Below, one piece after another: positions 22,550 to 35,335 of a DNA stretch of 64,000 bases. Source of the DNA: Panagrolaimus kolymaensis (taxonomy: Eukaryota > Nematoda > Chromadorea > Rhabditida > Panagrolaimidae); assembly GCA_028622995.1 (NCBI GenBank), contig JAJQJQ010000080.1, positions 434,001 to 498,000 of the forward strand, in the 5' to 3' direction. Made by a program: the position numbers and the translations under genes. The notes under the pieces were generated by a model that made no database searches, was not told where the DNA came from, and saw only the letters and a program-made list of their open reading frames with translations. How positions within the stretch are numbered: the first letter of the stretch is position 1; every line of letters begins with the position of its first letter.

Positions 22550-23896
22550 TTAACCAATGCTTATTTTACAATTATGAAAAATAAAACCGGGGCAAGATAA
22601 AATATGAGAAAGTAAATAATCGCTTTTGTTTAATCTTTCAAATGGAATAACACAATAATTTCCTTCAATATCTATCGCAAAATAATATCCAACATCCGCG
22701 GATTTTTTGACTGGATCGGGATAATCAGGGATAATTTTATAAAAACTAAAAAATGCTCCACCTCGGTTATATTGTTGCAAAACCGAAGCTTGTTTGATAT
22801 CTTCGAGAATGCCATCAATATTTGGAATTTTACCCCACATTTCTTTTCCATTTATGTCAGTCAAAATAACTAAAAAAATAAATCTCGAAATTTAATTCTT
22901 GTCAAGAAAAAGTTTGTAAGTTTTTACCTTTGAATTTATTTGCACTTTTTAGAATTTCTATATATTTCTCGACGGTAAAATGAAAGCTTTTTTCAGCTAA
23001 AAATTATTAAGTTGGATATTTAATGCTAACGATAAATATTTTTATTCCTACCAACAAAGTCATCAATAAATTTTTGTTCCATTTCTTCAAAATGTATGTG
23101 AGGCAAAATTCCATCTAATTCGGCTTTCATTGCTTTTTTAAATATTTCTTCGCTGGTTTTAGTTTCCTCCAAATTTTTTATTCGGCGTTCAGCCCATTCA
23201 TAAACCTAAAAACATTTTAAACTAAAATTTTAATTATTGTATATTTTTTTTTTGCAAACTAAAACCTTTTTAAAGAGTAACTCTTCGGCAAAAAATAAAC
23301 GCTTATTAGAGACAATAAATTTAAGTGTAGCAGGATCAGCATCCAAAAATTCTTCTGATTCCAACCCGGTTTCATACCATTTAGAAATAACTTGACGAAA
23401 TTTAGCTTTAAATTTCTCCAAAGAATATATATGTAAGCGTTCATAAAGATGGAAGAATTCTTCCGTTTCGCATTTTACGTAAGCTAAGTATCCATCACAT
23501 TTGGCAACGAGATCAGGGACATTATAGAAATTGCCTAATTCCACCATGGAACAAACGTTTTCTAAATTCAAGGTGCACATTCCAGAATATAAAAAACTTA
23601 TAAAAGTAAAGAAAACGTCGAAGGAATATTCTGTGACTTCGACATCTTCATTTTTTATATTCCATCGTTGAGAAAATTGAACATTAAATGTTTCAGAAGC
23701 TGCAGCTAAAATACATTTATTTGCATGAAGTTTCTGAAAGTAATTCAAAAAGTTTAAACAGCGAAGATAATTAAATTGAAGCCATTACTTTTCCTTCGAT
23801 GCTAAAAACAACATCAAAATGCCCCCTGTCGTGGTCTTGGGATTTAAAAGCTTCAATTAATCTTCGTTGGAGGGAATTAGCATAATGTTCATTCAT
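22550..23896 (-). CDS. BTB/BACK-domain protein
   Basis: Five exons in phase (23896-23789, 23733-23266, 23205-23052, 22996-22928, 22869-22550) give 372 residues. A BTB/POZ domain spans about residues 20-120: HFDVVFSIEGK, then LHANKCILAAASETFNVQF, FFTFISFLYSGMCTLN and VPDLVAKCDGYL. A BACK-like helical region follows (LFFAEELLFKKVYEWAERR). BTB/BACK proteins usually serve as Cullin-3 ubiquitin-ligase adaptors and homodimerise through BTB. No MATH or Kelch domain is present. The last about 110 residues (ILTDINGKEMWGKIP ... GNYCVIPFERLNKSDYLL) form a separate module whose end is also found in the small gene at 24000. Part of it faintly resembles a Cache-like fold, which is speculative. Confidence 0.75.
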
Positions 23897-23999
23897 CTCA
23901 TAAATAATAATTCTGCAATTTAGAAGTCATAAATAAACTAAATCTATAAAAGGAGTTTTAAGTATAAAAAAAAGAAAAAGTTTTTAATTTTTTGGCAAA

Positions 24000-24179
24000 A
24001 TGCCAGCGGTCAATATGTCTCCTGATGTTCAATTCTATCTTGCCCTTGATAAGGAAGGAAAATATTATGTTATTCCATCGTACATTTTCAATAAAACTTA
24101 TTATTTACTTGCTCATATGAAATGTCGCCTGGGTTTTAGCTTATATGGTTGTCAAATAAGTGTAGTTAAAATTGTTTAA
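24000..24179 (+). CDS. 59-residue relative of the BTB C-terminal module
   Basis: A single open frame starts MPAVNMSPDVQFYLALDKEG and ends QISVVKIV. It aligns over about 47 residues with the end of the neighbouring BTB protein: DVQFYLALDKEGKYYVIP against DVGYYFAIDIEGNYCVIP, then YYLLAHMKCRLGFSLYGCQIS against DYLLSHILSCPGFIFHNCKIS. It lies head to head with that gene, 103 bp apart. It may be a free-standing small gene, a last exon of a lost gene, or a remnant of an inverted duplication. A 5' acceptor is not evident. Confidence 0.5.
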   Translation: MPAVNMSPDVQFYLALDKEGKYYVIPSYIFNKTYYLLAHMKCRLGFSLYGCQISVVKIV

Positions 24180-26004
24180 TTTGTTGTCAATTTTTTATTC
24201 TTTAATTCAGTAAAGCATTATTTGAAAATGACGGCTTTTACGATGTCAAAATTTAAATAAAAAAACAAATAATCATGGGTAAGAAAACGACATATTACCT
24301 TTTTTTGAGTTATGTAATTAGTTAATTAAGAAATTTAATTAACAATAAAAAATCTATCCCGAGAATTTCAATCAAAACACTGTTTGTTTTTTCTTTCATT
24401 TTTTCCCTCTAATTTTTGCGATGACAATGAAATTGAAAACTTTTTTTTCATAAACTTTGATTTAAAAAAAACAAGAAAGTATTAATTTCTTTATTTTTAA
24501 CTAAATTTTCTTCAATGAGAAAAAAAAATAGTAAACATAACAAAAATTTTGAAAGTTTAGTTAATTTTTTTTTCTTGTATCAAAAACAACCAACAACAAA
24601 GGGATAAAGAAGAGAAAACTTACAAAATAAAAAAAATTTATAAGTGGCGGTATTTGTGTTTTTATTTTTTATTTTTTTCTTCCACGCATCAAAGTAATAA
24701 CAAAAAACTAACGACTTCTACTACGAGGTTTCCTAGGACACCAGCCGCAGTCGAGCAATTTATTTTCAACAACAATAGGAGGAAAAAAAGAAAAAAAACA
24801 AAATACATAAATAAAACACCAGAAATCTCTTCTTCGCTTCATAAAGTTGTTATGTTTTTTTAAATTTCTTTTTTGGTTGAACATGAATAATAATGTTTTC
24901 ACACTTCTAAAGTTACAAAAACACAATTAAATTTTTTTAATATTTGTATTTTTATTTTTCTATTTTTTTTTTGTTAGCTAAAAGATTAATTTTGAGGAGT
25001 CAAAGGTTTTTTTTTTTCTCTCGAATCATTTTCTATTTGTCGAATCAGCGGCTTTCAATTTTATTTATCAACTTTTTTCCTTTCTTTTCCAAATTTTTAT
25101 TTTCCATGAGCATTTTTTTTTTCGTTTTGAGAAAGTTTTTTCGCGGGTTTTTTCTCTTTGAATATTTTTTTGACTCGCTCGATTTTTTTTATTTGTTAGT
25201 TTGAAGGAATTCAAAGAGAAAAATTGCGTTTCTTTTTTTCCATTAAAGGTTGAAAAAATAAATATCTTTCTTTCATCTCTGCGGAATGTCATAAATCCCC
25301 ATTCCCCATCTTTTTTTTTACGATTCTTTATTGATTTCTTCGACGTCTCTATTTCGATTTGACACTGGTTTGCTGCTTTCTATTTGTCAAAATCAAAAAA
25401 TTGAGGATGAGGCAACAAACAAACCTTGGTTTAGGATATATGAAATTAAATTTTAAATGTAAACAACATTCTTCTTCGGATGAATAAAAAAAAAGTCTGT
25501 GAATTGAAATGAAGCTTGTTTCCATTGTTTTTTTTAATTCACAATTTTCAATTATGAATTCATGCCTCCGCTTTTTTTTCATTTGGAAAACTAGAAAAAT
25601 GGAAAAATGACTCAATTGTTTACCTTTTTTTTCTTCATTGAAGCAGCAGCTTTTTTAGATTCAAAATTCAATAAAAGCTAAAGCTCCTCCACATATTTAT
25701 TTTATTTGTTTATTCTATCTATCATTAATTTTTCATATATTTTTTTTATGTGCGTTGTTGGATATTTGTGTTTTATTTTTCTTTTCTATTTTGCTTTTTT
25801 CATGAAAAGCAATCTACGTTTCTGCGTTTTTTTGCGTTTGTTGCTTGATTTATGCCCCTAAAAAAGCTGCTTCTTTGATTAATTATTTTACATTATTTTT
25901 TCGATCTGTTTTTCTAAATTCTTTATTTGCAGAATCGCTAAATGTATTGTATTTTATTTTTTAGACTAATAATAATTATCGACGACGAACGATAATATGC
26001 AAAA
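24180..26004. other. Long gene-poor region
   Basis: About 1.8 kb of T-rich and A-rich DNA. Open frames on both strands are low-complexity Phe/Ser/Lys sequence. One 44-codon minus frame (24842-24708) reads like a signal peptide plus a short basic tail and is listed as a finding. The right end (25964-26004) is the 5' UTR of the next gene behind a TTTTTTAG acceptor, so part of the tract may be a 5' intron or promoter. Confidence 0.5.
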
Positions 26005-29000
26005 ATGGTTTCACGCGATCCCTTCGACGATTTAGAACTTTATGATTATCTTTTACAAACTGTAAGATTTTTTAATGATAATTTTTTTAGTTAAATTTTG
26101 AGCTTTCTTGTTAGCATCTCAGGTTTATAAATTAATATATGAATATTTATAAGTCTTGTACTCTAACATATATCAAAAAAAGCAACAACAAAAAATAATT
26201 TATTCTTAAATTAATTTTTTTTTGCTGTCGTTTACGGTACTTACAAACGTAATTGTTAAGTTTGTAAGTGTTTATGCGACAAACATTCTTTAGTTTTTAA
26301 TTTCCTTTTTTTCTTAACTAAAAAATAAGCATTATTAAACTGAATATTTTTTTAGATAACGAATCATAAATCCAAATTGCTGCCATCTGAATTCAGCAAA
26401 ATTACATGTCGACCAACTTTTTCAGTTGATTTTCTTACTGAATTTTGGTTTGCTCTTGTAAAGTAAGCTTTTCCCTATTTTTTAAAAACATTTTTATTAC
26501 TTTTTTGTGTTTTAGAAAAGCGAACATTTCGATTCCCCCAAAAGAGATTGGACATGATTTTGATATGCTTTTACGTTCAGTTTATCAAACTTGCGAATCG
26601 CTTCTTGATATTCGACTCACATGTTCTCGAATACTTTATATAACTGGCAAAGATTTAGGTTAGTGAATTTTATTTTACTCCTAAAATTATTTATTTGTTT
26701 TATTGCCGGTTTTCAGATAATGATTTGGATATCGCTTCAAAAGTTAAATTTATGATTATTTTAATTTATGCTTCTCAATGGGCTGCAAAACTTAAAAATT
26801 GTCCTTCATTAATTCTCAAAGAAGATATATTTGGTTTACATCTTAAAGTAAAGCAAAGTATTCTTTTATTATTGGAGCCAATTTATGAAAATAGCAGCAA
26901 AATTCCTCTCGAAGTCATTTGTGGCTTAATGGAAGATGAAGAACAAAAGGTAAAAAATTTTAAAACTTTAACTATAAAAGATAAATATTTAAAATATAAA
27001 TCTTTAGGAAAATTTTGATAGCCCTGACAGAATAAGATATGATTGGGTTCATCAATTAATAATTTCATCAATAAATTCAGAAAAAGATAAAGAGAAAATT
27101 TTGGAGTTGGAGGAAGCTGTTAATTTATTAAAAGAAAATGAAGCAAAACAGAATGAATATTTAGAAAAGCTTCAAAAAGATCTTGACGATAAAGATAACC
27201 AACTTTTTGAAGCAGTTGCTACCCAAAATTCTAATGCAAAAAATCATATTTATTCGTTCATAGAAGAAAAGAAAGCCGCTGAAGCTCAACTTCAAGGCCT
27301 TAAAACTCAACTTGAAAATGTTTCTGAAGATGGCAGTAAAGAAACTATAACACTTTCTTCGCCTATGAAAAATGAGAAGCTTGAGGAGTTGGAAAAAAAC
27401 ATTGCTGATTTGCAAGAATCAAAAAGGCGATTAGAGGAAAGGGAAATAAATCAGAATGAACGTTTGGAACAACTACAATTTGAACTTGGTAATAAGGAAA
27501 GGCAATTACACGAAGCCCTAGCTTCTGTTACTGAAGCTCAAACTTGTATTCAAGCGCTTTCAGAAGAAAATCAATTTTTTAAAGATCAGCTCGAAAAAGC
27601 ATCTTTGAGTGAAGAAACAACCTACGAGACTATTTTGAAATTGGAAGCAACAAAAGTTGAATTTGAAAATGAAGCTTCTGATTTCAAAAAATATATAAAC
27701 CGATTAGAAAGAAATGAGGAAAGGCTGAACGAAACTTTAAAAAGGCTTGAAATAAAAGTGGATGATAAAAATAAAAATGCTGATCATCAAATTCAAGCCC
27801 TCTATGAAGAAAATAAATCTCTCGAAGAAAGATCCCAAAAAACTTTGAATGAGAAAGATGCAGCCTTGGAAAAAGTATCCATTTTGGAAATAGAAAAAGG
27901 TGTTCTTGCAAATCAACTCGAAAATATTTCCTTGGAAATCGTAAACGCTAATAAAATTATTTCATCAATGAAAACAGAAAAAAATGAACTCGAAGAAAAG
28001 CTTTTTGAAATGCAACAATCTGTCAATCTATTGGAACAAAACGAAAAAAATTTGAATGAAACTCTAAAGAAGCTTCAAATGGAAATGGCAGATAAGGAAA
28101 AACAATTTCAAGAAGCTGGAATGATAGCTCAAAATCGTATTCAGATACTTTCTGAAGAAAAATCTGAGCTTACTAATCAACTTGAAAATGCTTCTTTGGA
28201 TCTTACCAATGCGAACAAAATTATTTTATCATTAAAAACAGAAAAAGCTGATCTTGAAGATAAATTGTTAGATCTTCAAGAATCCGTTGAAGGTATAAAA
28301 CAAGATGAAAAAAAGTTGGATAAAACATTGGAAAAGCTTCATGAAGACTTTCATGGTAAAAATGATCAGCTTGCTGAAGCTTTAGCTAATCTCTCTGAAG
28401 TTCAAAATTCCAATCAAGTGATTTCGGAAGAAAAGCAATGCCTTGAAAATCAACTTGAAAAATCCATGGTAGAAAACGAAACTTGCAATCAAATTATTTT
28501 AAAATTGGAAGCAGCGAAGGTTGAACTTGAAGATGAGACCTCAGAATTACAAAAGCATATAAACCGATTTGAAAGAAACGAAGAAAAATTAAATGAAACT
28601 TTAGCGAAGCTCGAAATGGAGCTTGAAAACAAAAATGAAGAACTTTGTGCTTCAAATAATTTAGTTACTTCTATTTCTAATAAAATGACGACTATTATGG
28701 AAGAATTAAAATTTGTTAATGAAACAAAAATAGAGCTCGAAAACCAATTTTTCGAAGTTAAAAACTTATTTGCTGACTTTTTTAATGATTTAAGCGAAAA
28801 AGTAAGCTTTAAAAATACAATTTTTGATTTGTATGTTTAATTTTAATATAATTTTTTTAGTGGGAAAAATTCAAACTCATTTCCCTTGACGAACTTATGA
28901 ATGAAAAAGATAGGTGTCTATCTTTGCTAGAAACCATCGATACTCTTCAAATGGAACTTCGAGAACGAAGTCGAACTCCTTCACTTCACGAGGAAGGAAT

Positions 29001-29340
29001 TCATAGCCATGATTCCCGTCAAGGCATTCATCTTCCATTGGTTTCACTGGATGATGAAGAAGATTTAATTAAATCGTCTGAAGTATTTGAAAATGAAAAT
29101 GATTCAGGTTTGGGAAGTGCCGGACAAACTCCCGAAAATACTCCTCGAGAAAATGCTCCATCTGTTGTTTTACCTCTTCAAAATCGCACAAATTTTAACG
29201 TTTGTGAAACTATTCAAACAATTTTTTCTTTGATTGGATTTTTGATGTTTTGCTTTTCCATTTATATTTATTTCCATGCCATTTATGTTCCAAGCTCCTT
29301 TTATATTAAAGTCCGGTATGACAGTCCTCCACCAACATAG
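26005..29340 (+). CDS. zyg-12: ZYG-12-like Hook/KASH nuclear-envelope protein
   Basis: Six exons in phase (26005-26061, 26356-26462, 26516-26658, 26717-26949, 27008-28801, 28861-29340) encode 937 residues. The first about 180 form a helical Hook-like domain (DLELYDYLLQT, FLTEFWFALV, IGHDFDMLLRSVYQ). Residues about 205-790 are an unbroken heptad coiled coil with internal similarity (repeated QLENxSLE and KLEAAKVE phrases). The tail has a TM helix at about 896-916 (IQTIFSLIGFLMFCFSIYIYF) and a short lumenal peptide ending in the PPPT carboxy terminus typical of KASH peptides that bind SUN proteins. This order is that of C. elegans ZYG-12, which anchors centrosomes and dynein to the outer nuclear membrane. 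Orthology is inferred from architecture, not from a search. Confidence 0.8.
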
Positions 29341-29908
29341 AATTTTCATATATGTTTTTTTTTGTTAATTTTTTGCATTAAATTTTTTTTTCTGTATTTA
29401 CTTCGAAACAAAGTTTTTTAATTTTAGATATTAAGATATGCATTTAAAATTAATTTCATTTATTAAAATTTTCGGGTTAATTTAATATTATGGCATTTTT
29501 GTATTTTGTTGATCTCATTTGATATTTGATTGGGCATTTTGTTTTTAGTTTTATTTGTATGTAGCTTTATATTTTTTTCTCGGGTTTTTTGTTGTTATTT
29601 TAGACCTCATTTTTTAAATTTAATGCAACAGTGATTTAGTAAATATAATAAAAACTTGTTTAAAAAGACTTTTTCGAGTTGAAATACAATCATCTTTTGA
29701 CATTATTCAATAAACACAAAATAATTGATAATTAAAAAAGAGTTTTTTTAAATCACAAAAGTTTGTTATTTGAATGATGATTTTTTTGTTTAAACTTTTG
29801 CTCTCTAAAAACTTTGAAATTTTTTCTGATTCATGATCGACATTTTCTTTTGATTTAAAAGCAAACTTTTTTTTAAAACAAACGTTTCATTGTTTCTCCA
29901 ACCAGACG
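29341..29908. other. Intergenic region
   Basis: About 570 bp, T-rich: 3' UTR of the KASH gene and upstream region of protease 4. No other feature recognised. Confidence 0.5.
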
Positions 29909-31009
<1,101 letters not shown>

Positions 31010-33578
31010 TTTTTTTTTCATCTACGAATTGATAAAGTTTGACTAATAAATATCTTGCAATTATTTTATCACTTTGTATTTTCCAACTAACTTTTTTTTG
31101 CAAAACACAAGCATTTATAGCCGTAGCACTACTTTTACATATAAAAAAAACAAAAACAAAAATCAATAAAGTTATTTCTAGCAAGGGCAAGCGGAGGAAA
31201 TTGTTCCAAAAGTGGCATAATTAAGGCAAAAAATGGACAAACTCACACCTTCTGTCAATCATATTTTGCAATGTTTATAATTGGTAGCGCAAAGTTATTC
31301 GAAAAAACAATACGCCAAAAATGGCCCAAGAACAGTTTGAAAGGAAAAAACTAAAAAGTCAATTACAAAAAAACTCATGCAAACTGAAAAAAGTGAATGG
31401 TTTTTAAGAATTTTCGCGCGTCCTTCCATCTTTCCTTTCCTCATCGTCTCTGTGGTTTTTTTTGTATCAAGATGGAACCGAAAGATGTAAGCTAATTAAT
31501 TAAAAGTTTTGTTACAAAATTCGGAAAATTGGTAATACAAATCAAGAATGGCTGATTTAGAATGATGCAAGCGTTGTTTTATCAAGAAAGAAAATTCGCT
31601 TCTCCATTTCGTAAAAAATATTTTTTATCATAAAAAATCTGATAGAATTTAGCCTTCACATATCATTCGACTAAATTGTTTTTAAGCTATGCTTTGCAAC
31701 CATTTATTTATTTTTATAAATTCTTTTTTATATTTATTTGGGAATTATCTAATTTTCATCGCTTTCAAGTGTTTAAAACATATGTTAAAAATGAAAGTCT
31801 TTCTGGGCCTTATTTTATCTGGGATTTTTTTCATAGACAATAATAAAAAAAATGTTACAAACAAGTTTAAAAATTTTTGAAAAATAATATTTGCAAAATT
31901 AACATAATGGAAAGATGTATGTATGAAGAAAGCATCCGTGCTGTTGTTTCCCTAAATCTAAATGTTGGTGGTATTTGTTGCGAATTTTTGTAATTAACTA
32001 CTTACTGTTAATTCAAATTATTTTTGATTTAGATATGGAAGGTGCAATTATCCAAAATTATTTTAAATTGTTTTAGCCGATTATAAAATTTTCCAACACT
32101 AATCCATTTTTAAAGCATTAAAAGGGTTTTCAATAAAAACTATCTAAAAAAAATAGAGAATAATGCCTTCATTCATATTTAAAATACAAGTTAAGCTTAC
32201 CATTTTTTAAATGCAAAAGCCAACAGTTTTTTCATGTCTTTGAGATAAAAAAAACATGTTTATAAAAATATTCACTTGAGGACCTAAAAAATGGGTATTG
32301 GAAGCGTTGATTTTACAATATTGTAACAAAACTTGCCAATTGTTTGCAGAAGTGAACAAGCGATGCCTGCAAGATTTCAAATATATTATTGATGTTTCGC
32401 TAACAGAATAACTTTTGCTGTCAGTACCATTCTAAGTAGCACAATATTGTTAAAAATTGAGGGAAAAAGTGAATCATATGTGTCTGCAAGCTTTTCTCGG
32501 GTATTATTTATTTTTTAAAAAAAGCGAGACTTACTGCACCATGTCATTTATAAAATATACATAAAATACTTCGCTATGGTTTTTGAAAAAGTTGGAATAA
32601 TATTTGACATTGTAATATTTTTTGATATTATTTTTTTAAATATTTTGATGTTTTCTTTTTTAATAACAATTAATTTATCTTTGATTCCAATTACATTGTT
32701 TTTTAATTTTTGTTTGATTTAAGTTTTAATTTTACAAATTTACGATTCTTATAAATTATTTATTATATTTGCAAAGTCATATGAGACAAAGACAAGCAGT
32801 TAATTAAGACATTTACCAAAAAGTTTTAGATGTATGTATATTATATGTAAAGACTATTTTACAAATGTATATAAATATTTTGGAACATGTGCGTAGGTAC
32901 GTATTATATTTTAGTTAAATTTTATATTTTGTGTAGATTAAATATGTTTTTAAAGCAAAGTTGGATATGAAAAGTAAAGTTGAAGAAACAAGGATAGTGG
33001 AGAAAAATAATTATGGGAAAAATGAGAAATTTTAGATTAGGAAACATTGGAAAAAAGAAAGATGGAAAAGGGGAAGTTACATCAACCGAAACATACAGCA
33101 TGTTGGAAGAAAAAATAAGAGTTTAACCTGGTTAAATAAATTAGACAATAAAAATTAAAAAATACATTGAAAAGTAAAAACATTTTAGAAGAGAGAAAAA
33201 ATAATAATGAAAGAATTAATTGATATATTAGATAAAACAATAAAGAATGTCTCTTCTTTTAGTTTATTATTTTTATTTTATGAGTTTTTTTTTAAATTAT
33301 TTTTTTAATTTTGAAATATGTATGTATAGTAAAGTTATAAAAGATATATGGTAGTAAATCGAAGCAAAAAAATGTTAAATACAATTTCGAGTAAAAAAAT
33401 AATCACAAAGGAAAGATACATACATATACATTCAAAAAATATATTTAAAACAATACTTTTTTAATATTCCTTTTTATTATATTTTGGTTTTTTTATGTTT
33501 TTTATATTTTTTGGTAGTTTCAAATAATAATACAATTATCGAAGAACGAATGGTATATAAAAAGAAAGAAATCATTTT
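31010..33578. other. Long gene-poor region
   Basis: About 2.6 kb. Very AT-rich, with purine-rich stretches near 32940-33240. An ATG GAA CCG AAA GAT|GTAAGC string at 31472 looks like a minimal first exon but has no partner exons. No gene, RNA or clear repeat is supported. Confidence 0.5.
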
Positions 33579-34739
33579 TTAAGGTTTCGCTCGTTGTGAA
33601 ATGGGCATATTGTCTCGCCAATTATTAGGGTAAAAAGTAAGATTATTATTCTTACCTTTATCTATTTCCATTTCTTGTTTATTTCCATTTTTTGAATAAA
33701 ATTCCATTATTGTAAAGTAATTTTTGTTAAAGGTATCTAAACGCATGCCAACTTTATCCTTATATTGTTCATACAAATCTTGAATAGAATAGTATCGTAG
33801 CGTTGCACGGTCATTCCCATCATGAAAGCCTATAATGAGAGCATCAATCTCACCTAGCTTACATTTAAAGACTGTATCGACAATAAAACTTTCTCTTAAT
33901 TCATAATTACCTTTATACTCGACAACTTTAAGTTCAACAGATTTTCCTTCATCAGAAGTATCAGTTTCCTTTGAAAAACAAATTTCATTTTTAAAAAAAG
34001 CGCGGAAAACCGTATAATCTTTTGGCCCTCCGTTTAAAGTTGTTTCAAACCCCATAGCCCGCTCATACGTTTTACAGTATTTATTTGGTTCTTCTTCTCT
34101 TACATTACAGTGAAGCACTTGAATTTCTTTCTTCTTACCATTGATTATTTTTTCGTCTGTAAAGATTTTAAACTCTCCAGTAAAGTTATTTCCCAATGCC
34201 GCAATGGTATGGATATTTGTAACTACGCCGTTGTCAGAAACCTTACTAGTAATTTTATCAATAGCAGGCCATCGCTTGTAAACGACTGGAATGGGATCAT
34301 AATAAGACTTACAATTTTCGTCAATTTGTATTCGAATGGTTGGACCATGAATCATATGCTCTGTTATTACCTTTACAATAGTTTCCTGAGAAATATTTGC
34401 CATCTTATCCTTTTGACAATATGTGAATGTAAACTGATAAGCATAGTTTACTGCGTCCATTTTATTTGGATATTTTTTATTCCAGACTTTATTACCCTTT
34501 TCAAGATCCATATATTTAACAAAGCATGCTAGCTCTTCTATTTCAGCTTTGTTTAAAAAATAGTTAATACACTCGCCATCTTTCTGTAATAATCGAACAT
34601 ATTCACAAAAAGATGGTCGAGGCTCATTTAAATCCGGTTTTTCCAGAGCTATATCTTGTAGAGTTTCTAATTTTAATTTATTCATAAACTTACTAAAAAT
34701 AATCTCGTCGCCTTTGATACAAAAAATATTCTTTTCCAT
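33579..34739 (-). CDS. Intronless DXO/Rai1-family decapping-nuclease-like protein
   Basis: A single open frame of 386 residues (MEKNIFCIKGDEIIF...), with no splice signals needed. The C-terminal half has the DXO/Rai1/Dom3Z arrangement: AMG-F-E (Glu232, motif II), K-E-T-D (Glu258 and Asp260, motif III), V-E-L-K (Glu269 and Lys271, motif IV), followed by an IVDTVFKCKLGEIDALIIGFHDG segment equivalent to the strand after the active site (ending ...VVAGFRN in the human protein). The family hydrolyses incomplete mRNA caps and degrades RNA 5'-3' using two metal ions held by these acidic residues. Their conservation suggests activity. The lack of introns in an intron-rich neighbourhood suggests a retrocopy or a lineage-specific single-exon expansion; its codon use is not obviously foreign. 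Confidence 0.7.
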   Translation of the reverse strand: MEKNIFCIKGDEIIFSKFMNKLKLETLQDIALEKPDLNEPRPSFCEYVRLLQKDGECINYFLNKAEIEELACFVKYMDLEKGNKVWNKKYPNKMDAVNYAYQFTFTYCQKDKMANISQETIVKVITEHMIHGPTIRIQIDENCKSYYDPIPVVYKRWPAIDKITSKVSDNGVVTNIHTIAALGNNFTGEFKIFTDEKIINGKKKEIQVLHCNVREEEPNKYCKTYERAMGFETTLNGGPKDYTVFRAFFKNEICFSKETDTSDEGKSVELKVVEYKGNYELRESFIVDTVFKCKLGEIDALIIGFHDGNDRATLRYYSIQDLYEQYKDKVGMRLDTFNKNYFTIMEFYSKNGNKQEMEIDKGKNNNLTFYPNNWRDNMPISQRAKP

Positions 34740-35173
34740 ATTTTAGAACAAACACGTTAAATAAGTATTTCTTCAATCTATTATTATTTTCAACTTCAAG
34801 CCAAAGAAAAAGAATTAACTGATGATTATTTTATTTTTGCCTGTCGACCAACCGTTTTAGAGTCTTTCACACCTTTTTACGATAAGTTGTAAATTCTCTT
34901 CCGTGCTTGGTGAGGAAACACGCTTTTACAAAAATATCATTCATTGACTATAAAGGCGTGTTTGATCTTAATCACCATTTTCTTTTCCATTATCATTTCA
35001 CAAATTCGTTTCTCTAAAAAAAGCTTGTTCTACAAACTAACAACGCATGACATCTTGCTAAAAAACAATAACTCAAATTAATTCGAAGATAAATTTGCAT
35101 AGCTTGATTTTTTTAGTGAATTAAATTGACTCAACTATAACTGCTAATCATATAAGTTTTTATTATCAGAACT
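34740..35173. other. Intergenic region
   Basis: Upstream region of the DXO-like gene. AT-rich, no gene seen, and no recognisable earlier exons of the dead protease that follows. Confidence 0.5.
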
Positions 35174-35335
35174 TCTCAGCAAGCCAACCATTTGGTGGCT
35201 ATTCCGATCGAGTTCAACCTATTTACTTGGATCTAAATGTTGATCCCTTGGTTGGAAAAGTTTTAACTCAAGTTGAATGAGGTTCAGAATTTAAAGTTTT
35301 TAATTTCGCCATTGCGAAAATTGTAATATTACATG
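35174..35335 (+). pseudogene. Relic of serine protease exon 4
   Basis: The frame SDRVQPIYLDLNVDPLVGKVL matches protease 4 exon 4 (SDRIQPICLDRTVEPDPEEIL), followed by a TGA where GWGG should begin, then GSEFKVFNF matching GDLKLFNC. The conserved Cys is Tyr, the exon is interrupted by the stop, and no flanking exons with His, Asp or Ser motifs are found. It is a dead fragment, most similar to protease 4. Confidence 0.8.

Noticed and set aside
24944..25615. Phe/Ser/Lys-rich frames on both strands
   Set aside because: Translations of poly-T and poly-A runs.
27161..27911. Minus-strand frames inside the KASH gene
   Set aside because: Antisense shadows of the coiled coil.
31472..31492. Minimal first exon ATG GAA CCG AAA GAT|GTAAGC
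   Set aside because: No downstream exon within 2 kb; a five-codon exon alone cannot be supported.
34110..34532. Plus-strand frame inside the DXO-like gene
   Set aside because: Antisense shadow of a conserved coding region.
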